DNA from: Rhodanobacter sp.
Lineage (GTDB): Bacteria > Pseudomonadota > Gammaproteobacteria > Xanthomonadales > Rhodanobacteraceae
Assembly: GCA_004298045.1 (NCBI GenBank)
Contig: SCRM01000003.1
Location: 1-64,000, forward strand
Reading direction: 5' to 3'
Length of the DNA stretch: 64,000 nt
How positions within the stretch are numbered: position 1 is the stretch's first letter; every line of letters starts with the position of its first letter. This document shows, piece after piece, positions 9,136 to 17,221 of the stretch. A program made the translations under genes and the position numbers. The notes beneath the pieces are model-generated. The model was not told the origin of the DNA, ran no database searches, and saw only the letters and a program-made list of their open reading frames with translations.

Positions 9136-9540
9136 TCAACCGCCCTTGATCGGAAAGGTCTTGGTGGATTGCCCTGCTCCCGGCGCGGGGTTGCTGTTGT
9201 TGTTGCCGGCCGGCTGGATGGCGCGCGAGCCGCACTTGTAGGCGCCCCACGGCTGCTCACCGTCCTTGGGGTCGGCCAGCGGCTTGATGGTGTCGGCGTG
9301 CATGTCCGCCGCCTGGTTGCGCGCCATCACCTGCAGCTCGTCCTGCACCTTGATCTGGTTGCGATCCACCGGGCCGACGCGGTTCATCACCGACACCGTG
9401 ATCTTGCCCAGATCCTGGCATTGCGAAACGTCACCGCTCCACACCGTGCGCACGTTCTGCGAGGCGGGTGTGGGGTTGATGCCCCAGGTGCAGCCGGCAA
9501 GCAGGATCGCGGAAATACACAGCGACAGGGTCTTGCGCAT
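9136..9540 (-). CDS. DUF4156-like lipoprotein
   Basis: 134 residues. Signal peptide MRKTLSLCISAILLAGC with a lipobox (LLAGC), so the mature protein should be lipidated at Cys16. The mature part includes NVRTVWSGDVSQCQDLGKI and an MARNQAADMHADTI segment like the DUF4156 family of small outer-membrane lipoproteins with unknown role. Asn/Pro-rich near the C-terminus. It stands alone between a hairpin shared with the M16 gene and its own terminator at 9077-9108. Confidence 0.8.
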   Translation of the reverse strand: MRKTLSLCISAILLAGCTWGINPTPASQNVRTVWSGDVSQCQDLGKITVSVMNRVGPVDRNQIKVQDELQVMARNQAADMHADTIKPLADPKDGEQPWGAYKCGSRAIQPAGNNNSNPAPGAGQSTKTFPIKGG

Positions 9541-9566
9541 GAATCACTCCGTCTGGTTCGAGGGAA

Positions 9567-9588
9567 GGCCGGGCGCGGGTGCCCGGCC
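9567..9588 (-). terminator. Hairpin after the M16 peptidase gene
   Basis: GGCCGGGC and GCCCGGCC form a perfect 8-bp stem with a 6-base loop in the 60-bp gap after the M16 stop. No T-run follows in either direction, so it is either a weak terminator or a 3'-end stabilising hairpin. Confidence 0.5.
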
Positions 9589-9600
9589 ATCATGCTAACG

Positions 9601-12477
9601 CTACTCGGCAACCGGGTTGCCGTCGGCGTCGAGCACTTGCACCTCGCCAAGGTTCAGCGCACGCACCGGCGCCTCGATCTGCTTGAGGTCGCCCACAATC
9701 ACCCAGGTCAGCGCATCGGGCTTGACCACCTGTTTGATCGCCGCCTCGGCGGCTTCCGGGGTGATCGCTTCCAACCGCGGCTTAAGTGTCCGCACGTAGT
9801 CATCCGGGCGTCCGTACTCGACGATGCCGTTCAGCGCACCCAGCACGGCGGCGGTCGTCTCGTAGCTGCCCGGCAGGGCGCGGATGCGCTGGTCCTTGAC
9901 CTTGGCGATCTCCGCCGCGGTCAGCGGCCTGGCGCCGATCACGGCCCGCGCCTCCTTCAACACCTCGGCGGCCGACGCGGCGGTCTTGTCGGTTTGCACC
10001 GGCGCGTGGAACAGCATCGGGCGCTGGCCCTGCGCGTCCATCAGCATGCTCTGCGCGCCGTAGGCCCAGCGCTTGTCCTCGCGCAGGTTCATGTTGAGGC
10101 GCGAGGTGAAGGTGCCGCCGAACGCACCATTGGCCACGCCCACGGCGAGGTTGTCGGGGGCGCGGGTGGACGGCGCGAGCAGGCCGGCCATGATCAGCGA
10201 CTGCGGCGCATCCTTGCGGTCGATCAGGAATACCCGCGGCCTGGCCTGCGCGGCCACGGTGGCGATGGCCTTGTGCGGCACTGCGCCGGCGGGCGCCTGC
10301 CAGTTGCCGAACGCGGCATCGAGCTGCGGAATGATCGCCGCCAGCGTGGTGTCACCCGCCACCAGGATCTTGACGTTGTCCGGCCGCAGCCAGGTGCGCT
10401 GGTAGGCGCGCAGGTCATCGGCGGTCAACGCCGCAATGCTGGCCTCGGTGCCGGTGCCGGTGAACGGAATGCCGTAGGCGTGGCCGCTGCCGTACAAGAG
10501 CGGCGGCAAGGTGCGCAACGCCAGGCCGACCGGCTGGGTCTTTTCCTGCGCGATGTCGGCCAGCCATTGGCCGCGCACGCGCTCGATGTCGGCCGCCTTG
10601 AACGCCGGGTTGCGCACGATGTCGGCAAACAGCGCAAGCGACGGGGCGAGCTGGTCGTTCAGCGCGTTGAGCGACGCCACGCAGGTATCCAGCCCGCAGC
10701 CGACGCTGGTGATGGCGCCCAGCCGCTGGCGCGCCTTGGCGATCTCCACCGAATCGAGCTTCTGCGTGCTCTCGTTCATCAGGCGCGCGGTGAAACTCGC
10801 GGTGCCCAGCTTGTGGCCCTGGTCGGCGGCGTAGCCGGCGTCGAACAACAAGCGCACCTGGGTCACCGGGATGGTGTGGCGCTCGGCCAGCACCACCTCG
10901 ATGCCGTTGGCCAACCGGCCGCGCTCGATTTTGGGGAAGCTCAGCGCCGGGAAACTCGCCACCGCCGGCACACCCTTGGCGCGATCCACGTCGGATGCCG
11001 TCACCCGGTCAGCGTGCGCGGCCGGAGCCTTGGGCGCCGGCTTGCCGGCCACGGCCGCCAGCGGCTTGACCGCCTTGTCCTCGGCCGCTGGATCAAAGTC
11101 AGGGCCGGCGGGCAATACGGTCAGGAGGTAATCGCCCTTGCCGAGCCAGGCATCGGCCGCGGCCTTGATGGAAGCCGGCGTCGCGGCGTCGGCACGCGCA
11201 AGGTCGTCCTTGTAGGCGCCGGGGTTGCCGCGGTAGACCTGCCCCTCGGCGAGGATCACTGCCTTGCCGCCGAAGCCGCCGACCTTTTCCAGCCCGCGCA
11301 CGAACTGCGCGCGGTTGCCGATCCTGGCGCGCGCCAGCTCGTCGGCGGTCGGGCCTTCCTGCAGGAATTTCGCCAACTCATCGGCAATCGCCGCTTCCAC
11401 CTTGGCCGGATCGACGCCCTGCTTCACGTCGGCCTGGATCTGGAACTGGCTGGCCAGCGCGAACGGGGCGAGGCTCGCCGACACATCGTCGGCCAGCTTG
11501 TCCCGATACACCAGCCGCTGGTACAGCCGCGAGGTCTTGCCGCCACCCAGCACGGTCGAGGCCAGGTCGAGCTGCACCGCGGCATCGGTGCCGAGCTGCG
11601 GCACCACCCAGGTGCGGTAGATGCGCGGCTGCGCCACGTGGTCGTGCTGCACGCCGCGCGTCGATGTTGCCAGCGGCGTGATCCACGGCTGCTGATGCGC
11701 CACCGGCGCACCGGCCGGGATGTCGCCGAAATACTTGAGTGCTTTCTCGCGCGCCTGCGCCACCGTGATGTCGCCGGCCAGCACCAGCGTGGTGTTGGCC
11801 GCACCGTAATTGGCGTGGAACCAGCCCTTCACGTCGTCCAGCGAGGCGGCATTCAAATCCGCCATCGAGCCGATGGTGGTGTGCTGGTAGGGGTGGTTGG
11901 CGGGGTAGGTGTTGGCGAGGATGTTCTCGTCCACGCGACCGTAGGGGCGGTTCTCGCCCTGGCGCTTCTCGTTCTGCACCACGCCGCGCTGGGTGTCGAG
12001 TTCCTTTTGCCCGATCGCGCCGAGCAGATGGCCCATGCGGTCGGATTCCATCCACAGCGCCATGTCCAGCGCGGTGGTAGGCACCGTCTCGAAATAATTG
12101 GTGCGGTCGAACCAGGTGGTGCCGTTCATGTCGGTGGCGCCGGCCAGCTCGAACGGCTGGAAATACGTGCCCTTGTGGTGCTCCGACCCGGAGAACATCA
12201 AGTGCTCGAACAGGTGCGCAAAACCGGTCTTGCCGGCCGGCTCGTCGGCCGAGCCGATGTGGTACCAGATGCTGACCGCGACGACCGGCGCCTTGTGATC
12301 CTCATGCACGATCACGGTGAGCCCGTTGGGCAGGGTGAAGCGGGTGTAGGCGATATCCGGAATCTGCTGCGAAGCAGCTGTTGCATGTGCCATGGTGGCC
12401 TCCGTGGTGACCGGCAGGCTGGCGCCGGCGACACCCAACAGCCCGGCAACCAGCAGGGCAAGGGGTTTGCTACCCAT
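9601..12477 (-). CDS. M16 family zinc peptidase (two-domain, pitrilysin/PqqL-like)
   Basis: 958 residues. The ATG at 12477 has AGGAG 8 bp upstream and opens a signal peptide (MGSKPLALLVAGLLGVAGAS), so the protein is exported, probably to the periplasm. The inverted zinc motif HLFEH is at residues 88-92 (GFAHLFEHLMFSG), with a downstream conserved glutamate expected in the NEKRQGENRPYG region. A second M16 half begins near residue 480 (LANGIEVVLAERHTIPVTQV) and has no HxxEH, as in the usual active/inactive pairing. A Lys/Ala/Pro linker near 455-475 joins the halves. Likely role: degradation of peptides in the envelope. A reading frame upstream of 12477 lacks a ribosome site. Confidence 0.93.
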   Translation of the reverse strand: MGSKPLALLVAGLLGVAGASLPVTTEATMAHATAASQQIPDIAYTRFTLPNGLTVIVHEDHKAPVVAVSIWYHIGSADEPAGKTGFAHLFEHLMFSGSEHHKGTYFQPFELAGATDMNGTTWFDRTNYFETVPTTALDMALWMESDRMGHLLGAIGQKELDTQRGVVQNEKRQGENRPYGRVDENILANTYPANHPYQHTTIGSMADLNAASLDDVKGWFHANYGAANTTLVLAGDITVAQAREKALKYFGDIPAGAPVAHQQPWITPLATSTRGVQHDHVAQPRIYRTWVVPQLGTDAAVQLDLASTVLGGGKTSRLYQRLVYRDKLADDVSASLAPFALASQFQIQADVKQGVDPAKVEAAIADELAKFLQEGPTADELARARIGNRAQFVRGLEKVGGFGGKAVILAEGQVYRGNPGAYKDDLARADAATPASIKAAADAWLGKGDYLLTVLPAGPDFDPAAEDKAVKPLAAVAGKPAPKAPAAHADRVTASDVDRAKGVPAVASFPALSFPKIERGRLANGIEVVLAERHTIPVTQVRLLFDAGYAADQGHKLGTASFTARLMNESTQKLDSVEIAKARQRLGAITSVGCGLDTCVASLNALNDQLAPSLALFADIVRNPAFKAADIERVRGQWLADIAQEKTQPVGLALRTLPPLLYGSGHAYGIPFTGTGTEASIAALTADDLRAYQRTWLRPDNVKILVAGDTTLAAIIPQLDAAFGNWQAPAGAVPHKAIATVAAQARPRVFLIDRKDAPQSLIMAGLLAPSTRAPDNLAVGVANGAFGGTFTSRLNMNLREDKRWAYGAQSMLMDAQGQRPMLFHAPVQTDKTAASAAEVLKEARAVIGARPLTAAEIAKVKDQRIRALPGSYETTAAVLGALNGIVEYGRPDDYVRTLKPRLEAITPEAAEAAIKQVVKPDALTWVIVGDLKQIEAPVRALNLGEVQVLDADGNPVAE

Positions 12478-12651
12478 GGTGATGCTCCTTGTGTGCGGAA
12501 CGCGACAAGCTAGAGCAAAGCGCAAGTTCTTGACAGTGACGATCGACACCCGTGCGGGCAGATTCCGCAGGTCGACCGTACGGCGACCAAGCTGAAGGAA
12601 CCCTGCCGCAGCAATGCGGTCTCCGCCCTGTCTTCCGAACGGAGCGCCACG

Positions 12652-12843
12652 ATGGAACGCGAAACGTTGACCCTGCGCGGGGTGCTGGCCATGGCTGCCA
12701 TCGCCTGCATGCTGGCCCTGGGTTCAATGCTGTGGCTGGGCGCGCCGGCGCCCATCAGCCGTCTCGAGTCGCTGACGGCGAACCATTCCATGCCGACCTG
12801 CGCGCCAGATACCGCCACGTGCTGCGACGCGGCGCGCGGCTGA
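12652..12843 (+). CDS. Small single-pass membrane protein, hypothetical
   Basis: 63 residues with GGAG 8 bp before the ATG and coding-like third positions. A hydrophobic helix covers about residues 10-32 ([19 protein letters not shown]), followed by a short tail with three cysteines ([15 protein letters not shown]). No family recognised. It lies between the divergent M16 gene and trmL, only 31 bp upstream of trmL, and could be cotranscribed with it. It may also be spurious; the ribosome site and membrane helix favour a real gene. Confidence 0.5.
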   Translation: MERETLTLRGVLAMAAIACMLALGSMLWLGAPAPISRLESLTANHSMPTCAPDTATCCDAARG

Positions 12844-12874
12844 CGCGCGCGGCGCATGCCGCGATAATCGCGGC

Positions 12875-13348
12875 ATGCTGCACGTCATCCTGCATCACCC
12901 CGAGATTCCGCCCAACACCGGCAACGCGATCCGCCTGTGCGCCAACAGCGGCGCCATGCTGCACCTGATCCGCCCGCTCGGCTTCGCACTGGACGACGCC
13001 AAACTACGCCGCGCCGGGCTGGATTACCGCGAGTACGCCGAGCTTGGCGTGCACGACACGCTGGCCGATTGCCTCGCCGCACTGGGCACGCCGCGCGTGT
13101 TCGCGTTCAGCACGCGCGGCCGCGTACGCTACACCGACGCGCACTACGCCGAGGGCGACGCCCTGCTGTTCGGCTGCGAATCACACGGTCTGCCCGACGC
13201 CGTGCTCGACGCCCTGCCCCCGACGCAACGCCTGTGCCTGCCGATGCGCCCGCACAACCGCAGCCTGAACCTCTCCAACGCCGTCGCCATCGCGGTGTAC
13301 GAGGCGTGGCGCCAGCTGGGGTTCGATGGAGCTGGGATTCGGGATTAG
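12875..13348 (+). CDS. trmL: tRNA (cytidine/uridine-34 2'-O)-methyltransferase TrmL
   Basis: 157 residues. It is a small SPOUT enzyme: [19 protein letters not shown], the LHLIRPLGF segment, [10 protein letters not shown] and the knot motif [22 protein letters not shown] are typical of TrmL/YibK, which methylates the wobble ribose of tRNA-Leu. The last residues, GIRD and the stop, are encoded by the beginning of an intergenic repeat (gggattcgggattag), so the C-terminus has been shaped by that element. Confidence 0.93.
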   Translation: MLHVILHHPEIPPNTGNAIRLCANSGAMLHLIRPLGFALDDAKLRRAGLDYREYAELGVHDTLADCLAALGTPRVFAFSTRGRVRYTDAHYAEGDALLFGCESHGLPDAVLDALPPTQRLCLPMRPHNRSLNLSNAVAIAVYEAWRQLGFDGAGIRD

Positions 13349-13516
13349 GGATACGGGATCGGGAAAGAGCGCCTCGTGGCAAGTCGTGGTGGTCCCGTGG
13401 GTAGGGTTTCGGCCCGACAGGCAATACGCGAAACGCCAGCCGGGTTGAAACCCGACCCACAGAAACGTCGTTCTCGCCACGGCTTGCTGTTGCGAATCCC
13501 CAATCCCGAATCTCGG
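13334..13516. repeat. Mosaic intergenic repeat, copy A
   Basis: The outer arms are GGGATTCGGGATTAGGG (13334-13350) and the near-complementary AATCCCCAATCCCGAATC (13495-13512). Inside, 13397-13418 (a GTGGGTAGGGTTTCGGCCCG block) faces GGGTTGAAACCCGACCCAC (13442-13460), another imperfect inverted pair, with a GCGAAACGCC block between them. The same modules recur at 26630, 33830, 36026, 56433 and 59835. No coding capacity. Confidence 0.85.
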
Positions 13517-13557
13517 CCGGCCCAATCTCCGCCGGCCCTGCCGGCTACAATCGCCGC

Positions 13558-14214
13558 ATGACCGACTCCACCCCCAACGCCTGGCTGCCCGCGTCGTTGC
13601 GCAAGCTGGCCGGGCATGCGCTGGAAACCGCGCTGAACCACGCCCTGGCGCTGGATCCCGATACCCAGCAGAAGCTGGCGGCGCTCGACGGTCGCCGCGT
13701 GCAGCTCGAACTGCGCGGCCCGCAGCTGGCGCTGGGAATCGTCGTGGCCGATGGCCGCCTGCGCGTCGAACCGCCAGCCGCCGAACGCGAATCCGGTGCG
13801 CTGCACGTAGCGGCAACACCGGGCAGCCTCCTGGCCCTGGCATTGCGCCGCGGCGATGACGGCACGGCGCCGGGCAAGGTCGAGATCGCCGGCGACGCCG
13901 ACCTCGCGCGCCGGCTGGAAAAACTCGCCAGCGCGTTCGCGCCCGATTTCGAGGAAGCCTTCGCGCGCAGCTTCGGCGACGTGCTCGGCGTGCCGCTGGC
14001 GCGCGCCATGCGCGACGCGCTCGCGCATGCAAGGGATTCCGCCGAACACCTGGTGGACGACGGCGCAGCGTGGTTGCGTGACGAAGCCCGCATGGCCATC
14101 GCACCGGGCGAAGTCGAAGCGTTCCTCGATGGCGTGGATGCGCTGCGCGAGCGCGGCGAACGGCTCGAGGCGCGTGTTGCGCGCTTGCTGGCGCGCAACG
14201 GGAAAACCGCGTGA
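13558..14214 (+). CDS. ubiJ: Ubiquinone biosynthesis accessory factor UbiJ (SCP2 domain)
   Basis: 218 residues. The N-terminal SCP2-like lipid-binding domain ([20 protein letters not shown], then [19 protein letters not shown] and [14 protein letters not shown]) and a helical C-terminal half with coiled-coil character ([22 protein letters not shown]) match UbiJ/YigP. UbiJ is a cytosolic accessory protein of the aerobic ubiquinone-synthesis complex and partners UbiK. The stop overlaps the ubiB start (GTGA at 14211-14214), so the two genes are translationally coupled. The gene directly follows repeat copy A. Confidence 0.9.
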   Translation: MTDSTPNAWLPASLRKLAGHALETALNHALALDPDTQQKLAALDGRRVQLELRGPQLALGIVVADGRLRVEPPAAERESGALHVAATPGSLLALALRRGDDGTAPGKVEIAGDADLARRLEKLASAFAPDFEEAFARSFGDVLGVPLARAMRDALAHARDSAEHLVDDGAAWLRDEARMAIAPGEVEAFLDGVDALRERGERLEARVARLLARNGKTA

Positions 14215-15860
14215 CCCCGCTCGCCGTCGTGCCGCGCCTGCTGCGCGTCGCCGCCGTGCTGCTGCGCTACCGGCTCGACGAGCTGGTCGATGCCACCCAT
14301 CTGTTCCGCCCGTTGAAACTGCTGCGCCCGCTGCTGGGTGCGCCCAGCGTCGACGTGCGGCCGCTCGCGCGCGGTGCGCGCCTGCGCCTCGCGCTGACCG
14401 AGCTGGGGCCGATCTTCGTCAAGGCCGGGCAGGTGCTGTCCACCCGTCGCGACCTGGTGCCGGCCGACATCGCCGACGAGCTGGCGCTGCTGCAGGATCA
14501 GGTGCCGCCCTTCCCCGGCGCGGAGGCGCGCGCCATCGTCGAGCGCGAGCTCAAGGCGTCGGTGCCCACCCTGTACGCGAGCTTCGACGAGCGCGCGCTT
14601 GCCTCCGCCTCGATCGCGCAGGTGCACGCGGCGACGCTGCCGGACGGCCGCGCGGTGGTGGTGAAGGTGCTGCGCCCCGGCATCGACGCCAAGATCGCGC
14701 GCGACGTCGGCCTGCTGCGCTCGCTCGGTGCGCTGGCGCAGCGCTGGCACCCGGAGGCCGACAAGATCCGCCCGCTGGATGTCGTCGCCGAGATCGAGAA
14801 GATGCTCGAGAACGAGCTCGATCTGCAGCGCGAGGGCGCCAGCGCGAACCTCCTGCGGCGCAACTTCGCCGACGGCAAGGATCTCTACGTACCCGAGGTG
14901 CACTGGGAACTCACCGCCGCCCGCGTGCTCACGCTGGAGCGCGTGTACGGCGTCTCCTGCGACGACATCGCCGCGATCGACGCCGCCGGCATCGATCGCA
15001 AGATGCTGGCACGCAAGGGCGTGCGGGTGTTCTACGAGCAGGTGTTCCGCGACAACTTTTTCCACGCCGACGCGCACCCCGGCAACATCTGGATCGACCC
15101 GTCGCGGATCGCCGAGCCGCGCTTCATCGCGCTCGATTTCGGCATCATGGGTTCGCTGCCGGAGGCCGACCAGTACTGGCTGGCGCAGAACTTCATCGCG
15201 CTGTTCGAACGCGACTACGCGCGCATCGCGAAGCTGCACGTCGATGCCGGCTGGATGCCGCGCACGGTGCGGCTGGACGAGCTGGAAGCCGCGGTGCGCA
15301 CCGTGTGCGAGCCGTATTTCACCCGTCCGCTGGCGCAAATCTCGCTGGCCGAACTGGTGGTGAAGCTGTTCCAGACCGCACGCCGGTTCCAGCTGACGCT
15401 GCAGCCACAATTGATCCTGCTGCAGAAGACCCTGCTCAACATCGAGGGCGTCGGCCGCCTGCTCGACCCGGAGATCGACATCTGGGCGGTGGCGCACCCG
15501 GTGCTGAAACGCATCCTGCGCGAGCGCTACAGCCCGCTGCGCACCTTTGGCGAAGTGCGCAAGCGCCTGCCCGAATGGTTCCACATGGCACCGCGCCTGC
15601 CGGGCCTGGTGCACGACGCGCTGGAACAGGCCGCACGCGGCGAGCAGCATTTGCTGGCCGACGTCGAGACCCTCGGCCACCAGAGGAAACTGGTGCGCAA
15701 CCTGATGCGCATGCTCGCCTGCGGCCTGTTCGGCGCGACGATGATCGTCTGCGCCACGCTGCTGTGGGCGCTGGCGCCGCAACACGGTTACTGGTTGCCG
15801 CTAGCCATGGCCAGCCTCGGGCTGCTGGCCTTCGTCTACGGCTGGTCGCACCGCAACTGA
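14211..15860 (+). CDS. ubiB: Ubiquinone biosynthesis regulatory protein kinase-like UbiB
   Basis: 549 residues from a GTG start inside the ubiJ stop overlap. The ABC1/ADCK/UbiB family features are all present: the invariant KxGQ motif ([16 protein letters not shown], about residue 73), the nucleotide-binding Lys ([11 protein letters not shown]), the ExD-type motif ([11 protein letters not shown]), and the catalytic and metal segments [14 protein letters not shown] and [11 protein letters not shown]. Two hydrophobic helices at the C-terminus (about 500-545) should anchor it in the inner membrane. It is an ATPase-like protein needed for ubiquinone assembly. Paired with ubiJ here and functionally with ubiK at 24658. 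Confidence 0.95.
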   Translation: MTPLAVVPRLLRVAAVLLRYRLDELVDATHLFRPLKLLRPLLGAPSVDVRPLARGARLRLALTELGPIFVKAGQVLSTRRDLVPADIADELALLQDQVPPFPGAEARAIVERELKASVPTLYASFDERALASASIAQVHAATLPDGRAVVVKVLRPGIDAKIARDVGLLRSLGALAQRWHPEADKIRPLDVVAEIEKMLENELDLQREGASANLLRRNFADGKDLYVPEVHWELTAARVLTLERVYGVSCDDIAAIDAAGIDRKMLARKGVRVFYEQVFRDNFFHADAHPGNIWIDPSRIAEPRFIALDFGIMGSLPEADQYWLAQNFIALFERDYARIAKLHVDAGWMPRTVRLDELEAAVRTVCEPYFTRPLAQISLAELVVKLFQTARRFQLTLQPQLILLQKTLLNIEGVGRLLDPEIDIWAVAHPVLKRILRERYSPLRTFGEVRKRLPEWFHMAPRLPGLVHDALEQAARGEQHLLADVETLGHQRKLVRNLMRMLACGLFGATMIVCATLLWALAPQHGYWLPLAMASLGLLAFVYGWSHRN

Positions 15861-15899
15861 GTTCGTCGGCGCCACCGCAAGCCCATACTCGCAGGAGTC

Positions 15900-15945
15900 C
15901 GTTCGCGGGCGATGCTCTTCGCAAAAAGCCCATCGTCCGCGAGCG
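15900..15945. repeat. Long imperfect hairpin between ubiB and truC
   Basis: CGTTCGCGGGCGATGCTC (15900-15917) pairs with GCCCATCGTCCGCGAGCG (15928-15945) over 18 bp with 4 mismatches and a 10-base loop. There is no T-tract after it on the plus strand, so it looks more like a repeat or transcript-stabilising structure than a terminator. An upstream truC frame start (15912) would fall inside it. Confidence 0.6.
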
Positions 15946-15971
15946 CGCCCCTGCAACAACCCCGCACGCCC

Positions 15972-16697
15972 ATGCCCGCCATCGACATTCTTTATCGGGA
16001 CGACGCCCTGGTCGCCATCAACAAGCCCGCCGGCATGCCGGTGCATCGCTCGCAGATGGTGAACGACGCGCCGCATTACCTGGTGGACGTGCTGCGCGAA
16101 CAGCTCGGCGGCAAGGTGTTGCTGGCGCACCGGCTGGATCGCGCCACCAGCGGCGTGCTGCTCGTTGCGCGGTCGAACGAGGTGGCCGCCGCGCTCGGCG
16201 CGCAGTTCATGCAGCGCACGGTGCACAAGCGCTACCTTGCGGTAGTGCGCGGCTGGCCGGAACCGGCGGAAGGCGTGGTCGACTATCCCTTGCCCGGCGC
16301 GCGTGAAACCGGCCCGCGCCACGACGCACGCACCCGCTACCGGCGCCTGGCCATGGTGGAGGTGCCGATTGCGCTTGGGCGCTATCCGCAGCAACGCTAC
16401 GCGCTGGTCGAGGCCACGCCGGAAACCGGGCGCTTTCGCCAGATCCGCAAGCACCTTGCGCATCTGCACTACCCGATCATCGGCGACTGCCAGCACGGGC
16501 GCAGCGACCACAACCGCCTGTTCAAGCAGCACTTCGCCTGCCACCGCATGCTGCTGCACGCGTGGCAGCTGGAGTTCGCCCACCCGGTGAGTGGCGCGCC
16601 GATGACGCTGCATGCACCGCTGGATGCGGACTTTGCCGCCATCGTCGCGCGCTTCGGCTGGTCGACCGCGCTGCCGCCGCCGTCACACGGTGGCTGA
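15972..16697 (+). CDS. truC: tRNA pseudouridine-65 synthase TruC (RluA family)
   Basis: 241 residues from ATG 15972 (MPAIDILYRDDALVAINKPA). RluA-family landmarks: VAINKPAGMPVHRS, the catalytic block AHRLDRATSGVLLVA with its Asp, and ETGRFRQIRKHLAHLHYPI. The short N-terminus without S4 domain and the closing IIGDCQHGRSDHNRLFK segment are characteristic of TruC. The longer start at 15912 is rejected because it adds Ser/Pro-rich sequence encoded by a hairpin. The last 15 bp overlap the convergent thioesterase gene. Confidence 0.9.
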   Translation: MPAIDILYRDDALVAINKPAGMPVHRSQMVNDAPHYLVDVLREQLGGKVLLAHRLDRATSGVLLVARSNEVAAALGAQFMQRTVHKRYLAVVRGWPEPAEGVVDYPLPGARETGPRHDARTRYRRLAMVEVPIALGRYPQQRYALVEATPETGRFRQIRKHLAHLHYPIIGDCQHGRSDHNRLFKQHFACHRMLLHAWQLEFAHPVSGAPMTLHAPLDADFAAIVARFGWSTALPPPSHGG

Positions 16698-17108
16698 AGC
16701 TTCCAGCGGCGGCACCGCGGTGGGCACGCCGTTCGCGTCCAGCGCAATCATCACGAAACGGCCGGTGGTGCAAATGCGGCGGTCGCCGGTGAGCGGGTCT
16801 TCGGCGGTCACCTCCACTTCCACCTGCATCGAACTGCGACCGACGCCGGTCAGCCGCGCCACCAGCTCCACCAGTTGGCCGGTGCGCACCGGCACGCGGA
16901 AGTTGACCTCCTCCGAACGCGCGGTTACCACCACCCGCCGCGCATGCCGCGAGGCCACGATGAACGCGGCCTTGTCCATCCACGCCAGCACCTGCCCGCC
17001 AAACAGCGTGCCAAGGTGATTGGTGTGGTCGGGAAACACCATTTCCAGCAGGCGGGCTTCGGGCAGGGCTGGAGGCATCGGGCGTGGCCGCAATGGGGAG
17101 ACCTGCAT
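16683..17108 (-). CDS. Hotdog-fold acyl-CoA thioesterase (YciA-like)
   Basis: 141 residues. MVFPDHTNHLGTLFGGQVLAWMD carries the His/Asn/Gly and catalytic Asp pattern of the BFIT/BACH/YciA thioesterases; RSEEVNFRVPVRTGQLVE and TGRFVMIALDANG complete the hotdog domain. It hydrolyses acyl-CoAs in the cytoplasm; chain-length preference cannot be read. The N-terminal MQVSPLRPRPMPPALPEA is not conserved, and the true start could be an internal ATG (MPPALPEAR). It is divergent from the S9 peptidase across about 110 bp. Confidence 0.88.
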   Translation of the reverse strand: MQVSPLRPRPMPPALPEARLLEMVFPDHTNHLGTLFGGQVLAWMDKAAFIVASRHARRVVVTARSEEVNFRVPVRTGQLVELVARLTGVGRSSMQVEVEVTAEDPLTGDRRICTTGRFVMIALDANGVPTAVPPLEASATV

Positions 17109-17221
17109 TGTGCCGGCGCTTGTGGCACCGCGCCAAATCCGCCACCAACCTTTGGCATGGGTGGGCAGCCCGGCATCGGACTAGCATCCGGCGCTGGTGT
17201 GCACGTCGACAGGGTGACGAG

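Noticed and set aside
7783-12513. A plus-strand open frame of 1576 codons
   Set aside because: It is antisense to the TraB/GumN, lipoprotein and M16 genes and rich in Arg, Gly, His and Gln, a typical shadow of high-GC genes.
12529-12570. A TTGACA hexamer upstream of the small membrane protein as its promoter
   Set aside because: No acceptable -10 sequence at 16-18 bp.
13334-13516. CRISPR array
   Set aside because: The repeats are inverted and mosaic with no regular direct repeats and spacers, and no cas genes are present.
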